64,000 bases of DNA from Diaphorobacter ruginosibacter (GTDB lineage: Bacteria; Pseudomonadota; Gammaproteobacteria; Burkholderiales; Burkholderiaceae_C). The stretch covers positions 4,464,001-4,528,000 of the forward strand of contig NZ_CP060714.1 in the NCBI RefSeq assembly GCF_014395975.1, given 5' to 3'. The translations under genes were made by a program, and so were the position numbers. The notes below the pieces were generated by a model, which ran no database searches, had not been told where the DNA came from, and saw nothing but the letters and a program-made list of their open reading frames with translations. Shown here in pieces: positions 1-8,685 of the stretch (positions are counted from its first letter, which is position 1; every line of letters begins with the position of its first letter).

Positions 1-849
1 TGCGAGCACCACACTCCCGGCAAGCTGGTGCTGTATGCCACGCAGCAGGGGCTCGATGGCGCAGCGCAGCAGGTGCGGCTGCAGTCCACCCTGGGCGGCG
101 CGGCGCAGCGCATCGTCGATGCGGCCGAGACCGTGCGGCTGGAGCCAGCCCTCGCCGGCTATGCGAGCCGCATCGCCGGCGCCGTCTACACGCCCAGCGA
201 GAGCGCGGCCGACTGCCGCATGCTGTGCGAACAGCTGTCTGCGTTGCTGGCCGCGCGCGGCGCGGAGCTGCACTATGGGGCGCAGGCGCTGGCCTATGAC
301 GTGCAGGGTGGCGCCATCCAGTCGCTGCGCACGTCGGCGGGCAGCCAGATCCGAGCCGACCATTTCGTGCTGGCCAGCGGCTGGGAAAGCGCCAGCCAGG
401 CCCATGCGCTGGGCGTGCGCATCCCGGTCTATCCGCTCAAGGGCTACAGCATCACCGTCGATGCCGCGAACACGCTGGCCACGTCACCACAGGCCGCGCC
501 CAGCGTGAGCGTGACCGACACCGCGCGCAAGGTGGTGTTCGCACGCCTGGGCGATCGCGTGCGCGTGGCCGGCATGGTGGAAATCGTGGGCCGCGACACC
601 CGCGTGGAGCCGGAGCGCATCACCAGCCTCGCGCAATCCACACGCGAGGTGTTTCCGCAATTGCCGCTGCAGGGCGATCTGCGTCCCTGGACCGGCATGC
701 GCCCCGCCACGCCCCGCGGCTTGCCGATCACGGGACGCCAGCGCGGCGGTCCGCGCAATCTGTGGTTGCAGACAGGCCATGGGGCACTGGGGCTGACGCT
801 CGCATTCGGCTCCGCAGCGGAGCTCGCCAGGCAGATCGGCCGGGCCTGA
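1..849 (+). CDS. FAD-dependent D-amino acid dehydrogenase-like oxidoreductase (5' end outside window)
   Basis: The frame is open from base 1, so the N-terminal FAD (Rossmann) half is missing and only about 282 C-terminal residues are visible. These match the DadA family: a substrate domain, then the C-terminal flavin-contacting motif TGHGALGLTLAFGS followed by a closing helix. DadA-type enzymes oxidatively deaminate D-amino acids at the inner membrane and pass electrons to the respiratory chain. An in-frame GTG at 28 should not be taken as the start, because homology-like sequence (EHHTPGKL) precedes it. Substrate is unknown; related glycine/sarcosine oxidase-type flavoproteins are the alternative. 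Confidence 0.8.
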   Translation, partial: CEHHTPGKLVLYATQQGLDGAAQQVRLQSTLGGAAQRIVDAAETVRLEPALAGYASRIAGAVYTPSESAADCRMLCEQLSALLAARGAELHYGAQALAYDVQGGAIQSLRTSAGSQIRADHFVLASGWESASQAHALGVRIPVYPLKGYSITVDAANTLATSPQAAPSVSVTDTARKVVFARLGDRVRVAGMVEIVGRDTRVEPERITSLAQSTREVFPQLPLQGDLRPWTGMRPATPRGLPITGRQRGGPRNLWLQTGHGALGLTLAFGSAAELARQIGRA

Positions 850-911
850 ACGGGCCTCGCCATTCCCGTCCGGGTATCCGGCGGGTGGCCGACGTGTATT
901 CGCGCCGTGGA

Positions 912-1814
912 TCACCCCAGCGCGTCGCGCAGCGCCTTGCGCATCTCCTGCGTCATGGCGCGCGCGAGCACCGAGCCCGGACGCTGCGCAAGGTGCAGTG
1001 CATTGATTCCCACGGTGATGTGCGGCAGCAGCGGCACGACATGCACCTTGTCGAGGTTCGCCGCCAGGGCGGTGCAGCTGTCCACGATGGCCGCGCCCAG
1101 TCCGTACTCGGCCATCGACAACGCCGCATGGTAGGTCTGCACCGTGACCACCGGCGACAGCCCCACGCCATGCTCGCGGCAGGCCTGGTGGATGCGGATG
1201 CCGAGCGGATCCTTGCCGTCGAGCGCCACCAGGGGCAGGTCGGCGAGGTCGGCCAGCTCCATGCCCTCGGCACGTATGCGAGACGGCGGCAACAGACCCT
1301 TGGGCAGGATGCAGCGCATGTCCACCTCGGCCAGCGATTCATGCTCCAGCGCGGGCTGGCGCACGGAGCTGATGACGAAGCCCACATCGGCCTCCTGCAG
1401 CAGCAGCGCCGTCACCACCTGCGGCGTGTGCAGCGCCTGCACATTCACCTGGACCTGCGGGTACTTGCGGCGGAATCCCGCCACCGCGCGCGGCAGCACC
1501 TCATGGCTGAGCGCGAACACGGTCAGCACGTTCAGGCGGTCGTTGACCTGCCCGTGCCGCAGGTTGGCGGCAAGGCGCTGCACCTCGTCCAGCTGCTCGA
1601 ACAGCTTCTCGATGTGGGGAAACAACGCCAGCGCCTCGTTTGTCGGCGTGAGGCGCCCGCGTGCGCGCTGGAACAGCGCAAAGCCCAGCTGCAGCTCGGC
1701 GTGCTGCAGCGTGCGGCTGACCGCCGGCTGCGTCACGTTGATGAGCCGCGCGGCCGCGCTCACGCTGCCGGTCTGCATGACCGCGTTGAAGACTTCGATG
1801 TGCCGCAGGCGCAT
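912..1814 (-). CDS. LysR-family transcriptional regulator
   Basis: 300 residues, the usual LysR length. An N-terminal winged HTH (about residues 1-60, with SVSAAARLINVTQPAVSRTL as recognition region) is followed by a periplasmic-binding-protein-like effector domain (about 90-295). It lies 17 bases downstream of the adenosyltransferase gene on the same strand, so the two are probably co-transcribed. The effector and regulon cannot be read from sequence. It converges on the DadA-like gene ending at 849, so that gene is not an obvious divergent target. Confidence 0.88.
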   Translation of the reverse strand: MRLRHIEVFNAVMQTGSVSAAARLINVTQPAVSRTLQHAELQLGFALFQRARGRLTPTNEALALFPHIEKLFEQLDEVQRLAANLRHGQVNDRLNVLTVFALSHEVLPRAVAGFRRKYPQVQVNVQALHTPQVVTALLLQEADVGFVISSVRQPALEHESLAEVDMRCILPKGLLPPSRIRAEGMELADLADLPLVALDGKDPLGIRIHQACREHGVGLSPVVTVQTYHAALSMAEYGLGAAIVDSCTALAANLDKVHVVPLLPHITVGINALHLAQRPGSVLARAMTQEMRKALRDALG

Positions 1815-1831
1815 GGACTATCGCTGCCGCA

Positions 1832-2401
1832 TCATGCGTTGCCATCCGCCCGCGCCATGCGCTCGCTCTTCCAGTACACGTCATCTCCGCCATCGACGCG
1901 GTTGAGCACGCGTGCCAGCACGAAGAGCAGGTCGGACAGGCGATTCAGGTACTGGCGCGGCGCGGGACGCATGTTCTCCGCCTGCTGCAGCGCCACCACC
2001 GCGCGCTCCGCGCGGCGGGCCACCGTGCGGCATACGTGGGCCTGCGATGCGGCGCGCGTTCCTGCGGGCAGGATGAACTCCTGCAGGCGCGGCAGCTGCG
2101 CGTTGTAGTGGGCGAGCGCATTGTCGAGTTGCAGCAGGCCATCGTCCTTGAGCAGCTCGAAGCCCGGGATCGACAGCTCGCCGCCCAGGTTGAACAGCTG
2201 GTGCTGCACATCGACCAGCAGCTCGCGCACGTCGTCCGGCAGGGCCTCGCACAGCAGCAGGCCGATGTGGGAGTTGAGTTCGTCCACGTCGCCCATCGCC
2301 TGCGGGCGTCCGCTGCTCTTGGAGACGCGCGTGTTGTCCCCGAGGCCGGTGGTGCCATCGTCACCCGTGCGGGTCGCAATCTGTGTCAATCGGTTACCCA
2401 T
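1832..2401 (-). CDS. Cob(I)yrinic acid a,c-diamide adenosyltransferase, PduO type
   Basis: 189 residues. PduO-type ATP:cob(I)alamin adenosyltransferases are trimeric and transfer the 5'-deoxyadenosyl group of ATP to cob(I)alamin, making adenosylcobalamin. Seen here: the N-terminal ATP-binding motif TRTGDDGTTGLGD (about residues 11-23), the helix segment DELNSHIG, and the C-terminal block CRTVARRAER plus LNRLSDLLFVLAR that forms the active site. The start is supported by an upstream GAGGAG. Transcribed with the LysR gene that follows it. A second cobalamin gene, cobB, is 33 kb away in this window. Confidence 0.9.
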   Translation of the reverse strand: MGNRLTQIATRTGDDGTTGLGDNTRVSKSSGRPQAMGDVDELNSHIGLLLCEALPDDVRELLVDVQHQLFNLGGELSIPGFELLKDDGLLQLDNALAHYNAQLPRLQEFILPAGTRAASQAHVCRTVARRAERAVVALQQAENMRPAPRQYLNRLSDLLFVLARVLNRVDGGDDVYWKSERMARADGNA

Positions 2402-2559
2402 GGGCTGTCATCTCCTCAATGTCTACGCAAGTTCTCCATTGTGCTTTACATCCCCGCTCCAAATGAGGAGGCCGGCAACAGCGGGCAAAAGTACTGGAAT
2501 CAACGTGCCGCATGCGGTGCAATGCATCCATGTTCAACAGCCTTTTGGAGTCCGTGACC

Positions 2560-2844
2560 ATGCATCAGCCGACGCAACGCCGCACCCCGATCACATGGTT
2601 CGACGCACGCAGCGTCATGCTGTTCGCCGCCTTGACCATCGGCGGGGCAGCAGTCCAGGCCCAGACCATGCAGACGCAGCCCCAGCCTGTACGCACAGCA
2701 CAGAGCAGCGTGTCGCCCACATCAGCAACGACATCGACTTCGACCTCGACCGGCAGCACTGCCCGGCCCGCGGACACCCTGGCCGAGATGAAGAAACAGC
2801 GGCGCATGAACCGCGGCAGCGCCGCCCGCAAGAACGGTCAATGA
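2560..2844 (+). CDS. Small secreted or periplasmic protein of unknown function
   Basis: 94 residues from an ATG at 2560 preceded by GGAG about 9 bases upstream; an in-frame ATG at 2512 has no such site. Residues 1-31 look like a signal peptide (basic start, hydrophobic core VMLFAALTIGGAAVQA, cleavage after AQA). The mature part is short, Thr/Ser-rich (a run of alternating T and S), and ends in a basic stretch (KKQRRMNRGSAARKNGQ). No family recognised. It has its own region with a hairpin and terminator downstream. Confidence 0.6.
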   Translation: MHQPTQRRTPITWFDARSVMLFAALTIGGAAVQAQTMQTQPQPVRTAQSSVSPTSATTSTSTSTGSTARPADTLAEMKKQRRMNRGSAARKNGQ

Positions 2845-2909
2845 GCAGGGGGGCCCGGCGCCCCACGAGTTCACGGTACTGACGCATTGCCGCACCGGTT
2901 TGCTTCCCC

Positions 2910-2955
2910 TCCGGATCGCAGGTTTCAGGTAGAGATGTTGACCTGCGACTCCGGA
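2910..2955 (+). other. Imperfect hairpin ahead of a terminator
   Basis: Bases 2910-2923 (TCCGGATCGCAGGT) pair with 2941-2955 with one bulged base. This 14-bp stem sits just 5' of the terminator at 2961. It may stabilise the 3' end of the 2560-2844 transcript or belong to a small RNA; nothing more is supported. Confidence 0.4.
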
Positions 2956-2960
2956 TAAGA

Positions 2961-2999
2961 CCCGTTCACGCTGTACTCCAGGGCGTGAACGGGTTTTTT
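2961..2999 (+). terminator. Rho-independent terminator
   Basis: Perfect 11-bp stem CCCGTTCACGC (2961-2971) with GCGTGAACGGG (2983-2993), an 11-base loop and then TTTTTT. It ends transcription of the small secreted-protein gene and insulates the FAD oxidase gene at 3098. Confidence 0.85.
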
Positions 3000-3053
3000 G
3001 TCTTTTGTCGTTGGGCCGCTCACAGGCTGCTGCTTTCCCTAAAATGAGTTCAT

Positions 3054-3083
3054 CGCAGAACGCCCTATCGTAGAACGCCCTAT
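3054..3083 (+). repeat. Tandem 15-bp repeat in the leader of the FAD oxidase gene
   Basis: Two adjacent 15-base units, CGCAGAACGCCCTAT and CGTAGAACGCCCTAT, differ at one base and end directly before the ribosome-binding site (AGGAGAG) of the gene at 3098. It could be a regulatory repeat or a recent duplication. Confidence 0.55.
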
Positions 3084-3097
3084 TCCAGGAGAGACCC

Positions 3098-4522
3098 ATG
3101 AACGCCCCTACCGATGCCGCCCACCTGCTGCCCCAAGTACGGCTGCGTCCCGTGCCGCAGGAATTCCTGCAGGCGCTGGAGGCGCGATTCGGCGCGCAGT
3201 ACTCCGCCTCGCAGGCCGTGCGCGAACAGCACGGACGCGACGAAGGCTCGCTGCAGGCGCCCGCGCCTTCGGCCGTGGTGTTCGCGGAAAGCACGCAGGA
3301 TGTGGCCGACGCTGTCAGGCTCGCCTCGCAATATGAAGTCCCGGTGATTCCCTATGGCGCGGGCTCGTCGCTCGAAGGCCACCTGCTGGCGATCCAGGGC
3401 GGCATCAGCATCGACGTGAGCCGCATGAACCGCATCCTCTCGGTCAATGCGGACGACCTCACCGTCACCGTGCAGCCCGGCATCACGCGCAAGCAGCTCA
3501 ACGAAGCGATCAAGGACACGGGCCTGTTCTTCCCCATCGATCCGGGCGCGGACGCGAGCATCGGCGGCATGTCGTCAACGCGCGCCAGCGGCACCAACGC
3601 CGTGCGCTACGGCACCATGCGCGAGAACGTGCTCGCGCTCGAGGTGGTCACGGCGAGCGGCGAGGTGATCCGCACCGGCACGCGCGCCAAGAAGAGCGCG
3701 GCAGGCTACGACCTCACGCGCCTGCTCGTGGGCAGCGAAGGCACGCTAGGCATCTTCACCGAAGTGACCGTGCGCCTCTATCCCCTGCCCGAAGCGGTGA
3801 GCGCGGCGATCTGCTCGTTCCCCAGCATCGAGGCCGCCGTGCGCACCGTGATCCAGACCATCCAGCTCGGTGTGCCGATCGCGCGCGTGGAGCTGATCGA
3901 CGCCAACTCGGTGCGCATGGTCAACGCACACAGCAAGCTCACTCTGCGCGAGGAGCCGCTGCTGCTGATGGAATTCCACGGGTCGCCCGCAGGCGTTCAG
4001 GAGCAGGCCGAGACCGTGCAGGAACTGGCCAAGGAATGGGGCGGCCAATCCTTCGAATGGGCGACCACGCCCGAGGAGCGCACGCGCCTCTGGACCGCGC
4101 GCCACAACGCCTATTTCGCGGCCGTTCAGTCCCGCCCCGGCTGCCGCGCGATCAGCACCGACACCTGCGTGCCGATCAGCCGGCTGGCCGACGCCCTGCT
4201 CGACTCGGTGAAGGAAGCCGACGACAGCGGCATCCCCTACTTCCTGGTCGGCCACGTGGGCGATGGCAATTTCCACTTCGGCTATCTCATCGACCCCAAC
4301 ATCCCCGAGGAACGCGTGAAGGCCGAGGCGCTGAACCACAAGCTCGTGGAACGCACCATTCAGCTCGGCGGCACCTGCACGGGCGAGCATGGCATCGGTG
4401 TGCACAAGATGGGCTTCCTGCTCGAGGAGACGGGCGCGGGCGCGGTGGACATGATGCGCACCATCAAGCAGGCGCTGGACCCCAAGAACATCCTCAACCC
4501 GGGCAAGATCTTCGCGCAGTGA
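3098..4522 (+). CDS. FAD-binding oxidase, D-lactate dehydrogenase (cytochrome) / GlcD family
   Basis: 474 residues with the two-domain layout of this family. The N-terminal FAD_binding_4 domain (about 45-225) has PYGAGSSLEGH, PGADASIGGM and GSEGTLGIFTE. The C-terminal FAD-oxidase domain (about 226-472) has VGHVGDGNFHF and CTGEHGIGVHKM, the His-rich metal/substrate site. These enzymes oxidise D-2-hydroxyacids such as D-lactate or glycolate and reduce cytochrome c or quinone. A single polypeptide without GlcE/GlcF neighbours favours a D-lactate dehydrogenase-type enzyme. SD AGGAGAG is well placed. Monocistronic, with terminators on both sides. Confidence 0.88.
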   Translation: MNAPTDAAHLLPQVRLRPVPQEFLQALEARFGAQYSASQAVREQHGRDEGSLQAPAPSAVVFAESTQDVADAVRLASQYEVPVIPYGAGSSLEGHLLAIQGGISIDVSRMNRILSVNADDLTVTVQPGITRKQLNEAIKDTGLFFPIDPGADASIGGMSSTRASGTNAVRYGTMRENVLALEVVTASGEVIRTGTRAKKSAAGYDLTRLLVGSEGTLGIFTEVTVRLYPLPEAVSAAICSFPSIEAAVRTVIQTIQLGVPIARVELIDANSVRMVNAHSKLTLREEPLLLMEFHGSPAGVQEQAETVQELAKEWGGQSFEWATTPEERTRLWTARHNAYFAAVQSRPGCRAISTDTCVPISRLADALLDSVKEADDSGIPYFLVGHVGDGNFHFGYLIDPNIPEERVKAEALNHKLVERTIQLGGTCTGEHGIGVHKMGFLLEETGAGAVDMMRTIKQALDPKNILNPGKIFAQ

Positions 4523-4538
4523 CCGGTCGTGCCCAAGC

Positions 4539-4571
4539 GCCCCGCCCCTCGCCTGGGGGCGGGGCTTTTTT
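4539..4571 (+). terminator. Rho-independent terminator
   Basis: GCCCCGCCCC (4539-4548) pairs with GGGGCGGGGC (4556-4565), followed by six T. It directly follows the stop of the FAD oxidase gene. Confidence 0.9.
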
Positions 4572-4578
4572 GCCTTTC

Positions 4579-4603
4579 AACTTGTGCTGCTGAAGCACAA
4601 GTT
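4579..4603. repeat. Perfect 10-bp inverted repeat with 5-base loop
   Basis: AACTTGTGCT (4579-4588) and AGCACAAGTT (4594-4603) flank GCTGA. There is no T run, and it lies after the terminator and 83 bases before the SGNH hydrolase gene. It has the same form (long perfect arms, 5-base loop) as 15632-15662. Operator or RNA hairpin, function unknown. Confidence 0.5.
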
Positions 4604-4686
4604 CTGTTCCGTCTTGACCTCTAGTCTCAAGTCGTCCGCGCGCCCATCATCACATCCCGCATATGGAACGAACGGGATGAACCCTC

Positions 4687-5994
4687 ATGAAGCACTTTCC
4701 CCACCAGGAAGACAACCACCGCCAACCGGCATACGACAGGCCCATTTCGCCCTCGCGCGCGGCCGGCAACCACCACTGGGTCGCCAGCTGGAGCGCCAGT
4801 CCGCAGCCGGTCTGGGGCAGTGACTTCTACTTTCCCACCAATCTGCCTTCCATGCTGCGCGAGCAGACCGTGCGCCAGGTCGCCCGCTTGAGCCTTGGCG
4901 GCGAACGCGTGCGCATCGTGCTCTCCAACGCGCATGGCACGGCCCCCCTGCACATCGGCCGCGCAAGCATCGCGCGCACTGAGCGCCTTGGCGGCCACGC
5001 GGAAGACACCTCTCCGGAGATGCACTGCGTCACCTTCGGCGGTGAAGTGCAGGCCTCGGTGCTGGCCGGAGCCATGCTGGTCAGCGACCCGGTGGAGCTG
5101 CCCGTCGATTCGCTGTCGCAGCTCACGGTAAGCCTCTACCTGCCCCATCCCACGCCCGTGGAGACCTTCCACTGGGACGGGCGACAGACCACCTGGATCG
5201 TGCCCGGCGACCAGACCGCCCGCGGCACACTCGATACGGCCGCACCGTCGATGAGCACCACGGCGCGGCCACTGCTCACCGGCATCCATGTCGAGCGCGG
5301 AAGCAGCGCGCGCACCGTCGTTGCACTCGGTGACTCGATCACCGACGGCGCGACCGCGAGCCTCGACCAGGATACGCGCTGGCCCGACTTCCTCGCAGAG
5401 CGCCTCGCACCGCAGGGAGTCGCGGTCGTCAATGCCGGCATCTCCGGCGCGCGCTTGCTCTCCGACTGCATGGGAGTGAATGCGCTGGCGCGGCTGCAGC
5501 GCGACGTTCTGATGCAACCGGGCGTGGAAGCCGTCGTCGTTGCGATCGGCATCAACGACATCGGCTGGCCAGGCACGGCGTTGGCACGACATCAAGCGCC
5601 ACCGTCTCTTGACGCATTGAAGGCAGGCTACCGGCAGCTGGTCACGCAATTGCACGGCCACGGCGTGCGCGTGATCGGTGCCACGCTCACACCGTTTGAG
5701 GGGGCGATGCAGGGCACGCCGCTGGACGACTATTTTCAGCCGGAAAAGGAAGCGCTGCGCGGCCAGCTCAACGACTGGATCCGCCATGGCCATCTGTTCG
5801 ACGCCGTCGTGGATTTCGATGCCGTGCTGCGCGATCCGCTGCATCCCGCGCGCATGCTTGCGGCGCTGGACAGTGGCGACCATCTGCATCCTGGCGATGC
5901 AGGGTCGCTCGCGATGGCCGAGGCCCTGGATCTCGGAGTGCTGCTGCAGAACAGCCAGGCCTGGCTCAATCCACCTTCGCGCCCGACGCCTTGA
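4687..5994 (+). CDS. SGNH/GDSL-family esterase/lipase
   Basis: 435 residues. After an N-terminal beta-rich accessory region (about 18-190, beginning HHWVASWSASPQPVW), the SGNH blocks follow in order: block I ALGDSITDG with nucleophile Ser217; block II Gly in NAGISG (about 249); block III GIND with Asn290; block V DHLH with Asp398 and His401. This is the layout of carbohydrate-esterase-like SGNH hydrolases. No signal peptide is evident at the chosen ATG, although related enzymes are often exported. The last 29 bases overlap the 3' end of the convergent Bug receptor gene. Confidence 0.85.
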   Translation: MKHFPHQEDNHRQPAYDRPISPSRAAGNHHWVASWSASPQPVWGSDFYFPTNLPSMLREQTVRQVARLSLGGERVRIVLSNAHGTAPLHIGRASIARTERLGGHAEDTSPEMHCVTFGGEVQASVLAGAMLVSDPVELPVDSLSQLTVSLYLPHPTPVETFHWDGRQTTWIVPGDQTARGTLDTAAPSMSTTARPLLTGIHVERGSSARTVVALGDSITDGATASLDQDTRWPDFLAERLAPQGVAVVNAGISGARLLSDCMGVNALARLQRDVLMQPGVEAVVVAIGINDIGWPGTALARHQAPPSLDALKAGYRQLVTQLHGHGVRVIGATLTPFEGAMQGTPLDDYFQPEKEALRGQLNDWIRHGHLFDAVVDFDAVLRDPLHPARMLAALDSGDHLHPGDAGSLAMAEALDLGVLLQNSQAWLNPPSRPTP

Positions 5995-6970
5995 CCACCG
6001 GCGCCCAGTCGGCCACTTCCTTGCGGATGAAGTCGGTGTATTGCTGGGGCGTGTTGTGCTCCGCCACGGCGCCGAGCTTGAGGTAGGCCTCCTTCACCTC
6101 GGGCTTGTCGAATGCGGCATTCACCACCTTGTTGATCTTCTCGATCACGTCCTTGGGCGTGCCCTTGGGCGCGATCAGGCCGAACCAGGAGCTCACGTCG
6201 AACGGCGCGACGCCGCTCTCCTCCATCGTCGGTATATCGGGAGCGGAAGGCGAGCGCGTCTTCGTCGTCACCGCCAGCGCGCGCAGCTTGCCGCCCTGCA
6301 CCTGGGGCCAGGCGGAAGGCATGTTGTCGAACATGAACTGCACCTGTCCGCCGATGAGGTCCGTGAGCGCGGGTGCGCTGCCCTTGTAGGGCACGTGCTG
6401 CGTCTTCAGCCCCGTGCGCACCTTGAACATCTCGCCCGCCATGTGGATCGAGGTGCCGCTGCCCGAGGACGCATAGGCCGCCTTGTCATTGTTGGCGCGC
6501 GCCCACTCGATGAGCTCCTTCACGTTCTTCGCGGGCACGCTGTTGTTGACCACGAGGATGTTGGGCACCTTCGCGCCCAACACCACCGCATCGAAATCAC
6601 GGTTCAGATCGAACTTGGCGTTCGGATACAGCGTCTGGTTGATCGCGCTGGTCACGGCCACGCACAGCAGCGTGTATCCGTCGGCGGGTGCCGCCATCAC
6701 CTGATCGGTGGCAATGTTGCTGCCGCCTCCGGGCTTGTTTTCCACAATGAAGGACTGACCGAGCGCCTGCGTCAGCTCCTTGGCCAGAATGCGCGCGACC
6801 ACGTCGGTCGTGCCGCCCGCGGAGAACCCCACGATGATGCGCACCGGCTTGTTCGGATAGTCCGGCGCGGCCTGGGCCGGAACGCCAAAGCCCAACGCCG
6901 TCAACAGGCCGCTTCCCGCGATGACCGCGGCGATGCGGCGGCGACCCAGCCCCCGAGAACTCGAATGCAT
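5966..6970 (-). CDS. Bug-family (TctC-like) tripartite tricarboxylate transporter substrate-binding protein
   Basis: 334 residues from the ATG at 6970, chosen for its SD (AAGGAGA) and for the signal peptide that follows (RRRIAAVIAGSGLLTALGFG ... AQA). Family motifs are present: YPNKPVRIIVGFSAGGTTDV, ENKPGGGSNIA and VPYKGSAPALTDLIGGQVQF. Bug proteins are periplasmic receptors for carboxylates and other small metabolites. No TctA/TctB membrane components are adjacent, as is typical of the expanded Bug family in Burkholderiales, so the ligand is unknown. It overlaps the convergent SGNH gene by 29 bases. Confidence 0.92.
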   Translation of the reverse strand: MHSSSRGLGRRRIAAVIAGSGLLTALGFGVPAQAAPDYPNKPVRIIVGFSAGGTTDVVARILAKELTQALGQSFIVENKPGGGSNIATDQVMAAPADGYTLLCVAVTSAINQTLYPNAKFDLNRDFDAVVLGAKVPNILVVNNSVPAKNVKELIEWARANNDKAAYASSGSGTSIHMAGEMFKVRTGLKTQHVPYKGSAPALTDLIGGQVQFMFDNMPSAWPQVQGGKLRALAVTTKTRSPSAPDIPTMEESGVAPFDVSSWFGLIAPKGTPKDVIEKINKVVNAAFDKPEVKEAYLKLGAVAEHNTPQQYTDFIRKEVADWAPVVKASGAKVD

Positions 6971-7087
6971 TGCTTGTCTCCTTGCCTTTGTGTTACTTGC
7001 CATTGCTATGGCAGTGCACAAGCACTATAGGGGAGACAAAGCGAATGCCGTTTCGGGTTTTTCCCTGCGCGAGCCGGATGCCCGGAC

Positions 7088-8377
7088 TTACCTGGCCTTG
7101 CCTGCGGAGATATCCTGAATCATCCGTGCCGTCAGGTACAGGCGCGGCACGATGGTATTGATATGCACGTACTCGGCGTTGTTCGAATGCGCGCCGTAGC
7201 CCGACAGGCCGAAGCCTTCGATCACGCCCCCCTTGGCCTTGAGCGCGGCGAAGGCGGCGTCGGTGCCACCGCCCGTGGCCTTGTCCATGACCTTCATGGG
7301 CAGCTGCAGTTCCTTTTCATAGATGCCCTGTGCATGCTTGGCGAATGCGCGGCCCGCGTCGTTGGCCTCGAGCGGAGGGCGGCGCACCTCGAACTTGAGG
7401 TCGACCTTGGCATCCGGCAGCAGCTTGTTCTTGACCTTCTCGTTCATCGTCTGCTCGAGCGCGGTGAAGTCGGCCACCTTGAGCGCGCGCGCATCGGCCT
7501 GGGCCGTGGCTTCCGCGGGAATCACGTTGCGGTTGGTGCCGGACTTGGAGACGGTCCAGTTGAGCTTCAGGCCGCCCTCGGGCTTGGAGGACAGGTCCTT
7601 CATCTGCAGCAGCTGGTGCGACAGCTCGTACAGCGCATTCACGCCGTCTTCCGGCTTCGCGCCCGCATGCGATGCCTTGCCCGTCACCTTCAGGTAGGCC
7701 GCACCGATGCCGCTGGTGGCCAGGCGCAGGCTGCCGTCGGTGCCACCGCCCTCGAACGAGAACACGGCATCCTGCTCGGCGCCCAGGCGCGTGATGGTGC
7801 TGCGCGCGGCGGGCGAGCTGATTTCCTCGTCGCTGTTCATCAGCACGGTGAGCGTGCCGTAGTCCTCGTAGCCCATCTTCTTGAGCAGGTCGACCGCGTG
7901 GATGATCAGCGCCACGCCCTGCTTGTCGTCCGAGATGCCGAGGCCATAGGCCTTGTCGCCGTCGATGCGGAACGGCTGGTCCTTGAGCATGCCCTTCAGG
8001 TACACCGTATCCATGTGCGCGATCATCATGATGCGGCTGGTGCCCTTGCCCTTGAACTCCGCATGCACCATGGGGCCGATGTGCTCGGGCGTGTCATCGA
8101 GACGGTAGACGTCGCTGGCCTGCAGGACTTCCACCTTGCCTCCGAGCGCGCGCAGCTTGCCCGCGACGTATTCGGCGATCTGCTTCGTGCCTTCGATGTC
8201 CTTGCTGCCGGACTCGATGTGCACCAGGTCCTTGAGTGTGTCGAGGTAGGGTTGCTGCTGCTTCTGTGCGAGCTCCTGGATGTCGGCCACGGGTGCGGCG
8301 CTCGCGAAGGTGGCGAGGGCGGCGAGCGCAAGCGCGGTCAGGCCATGGCGCGTGATGGAGCGATGGGAAGGGTTCAT
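7088..8377 (-). CDS. M20-family metallopeptidase, glutamate carboxypeptidase (CPG2)-like, exported
   Basis: 429 residues with a signal peptide (about 1-28, ending TFASAAP). Metal ligands of the M20 family are visible: HMDTVY (His and first-shell Asp), GISDDKQG (bridging Asp), the catalytic and ligand Glu pair in NSDEEIS, and a late His in YGAHSNNAEYV. The dimerisation domain is about 215-330 (KVTGKASHAGAKPEDGVNAL). The family removes C-terminal glutamate from peptides or folates. The SD AAGGAGA fits the ATG. Substrate is not determined by sequence. Confidence 0.88.
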   Translation of the reverse strand: MNPSHRSITRHGLTALALAALATFASAAPVADIQELAQKQQQPYLDTLKDLVHIESGSKDIEGTKQIAEYVAGKLRALGGKVEVLQASDVYRLDDTPEHIGPMVHAEFKGKGTSRIMMIAHMDTVYLKGMLKDQPFRIDGDKAYGLGISDDKQGVALIIHAVDLLKKMGYEDYGTLTVLMNSDEEISSPAARSTITRLGAEQDAVFSFEGGGTDGSLRLATSGIGAAYLKVTGKASHAGAKPEDGVNALYELSHQLLQMKDLSSKPEGGLKLNWTVSKSGTNRNVIPAEATAQADARALKVADFTALEQTMNEKVKNKLLPDAKVDLKFEVRRPPLEANDAGRAFAKHAQGIYEKELQLPMKVMDKATGGGTDAAFAALKAKGGVIEGFGLSGYGAHSNNAEYVHINTIVPRLYLTARMIQDISAGKAR

Positions 8378-8685
8378 TGGTATCTCCTTGGGGTGGATCG
8401 AGGCCTCGTGGGCCGATGGGAACGCTGCAGGACTCCCGCCGCACCGGCGGTTGGCGGTGCGGGCGATGACTGGAGCGCTGGAGGGTGTCCCTCACGTGTC
8501 GCGACGTTTTCCAACGCCGTCGTCGCGACGGATTTTGGCATGAAGGCCTACGTGCAAGGGCCATGCCAGCCGCTATGCTTTGCCCTGGTTTTCACCCACT
8601 ATCCAAAGCATGGACCGATGGGGCGGCGCCTGCATCAGACTGCGCGGCCCATGGCTTCCGGCTTTCAACTTTCCGCTCTATCACC

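Noticed and set aside
8485..8685. N-terminal extension of the glycosylase gene
   Set aside because: Conserved sequence starts at the GTG at 8686; the extension is Cys/Arg/Ala-rich and without family similarity.
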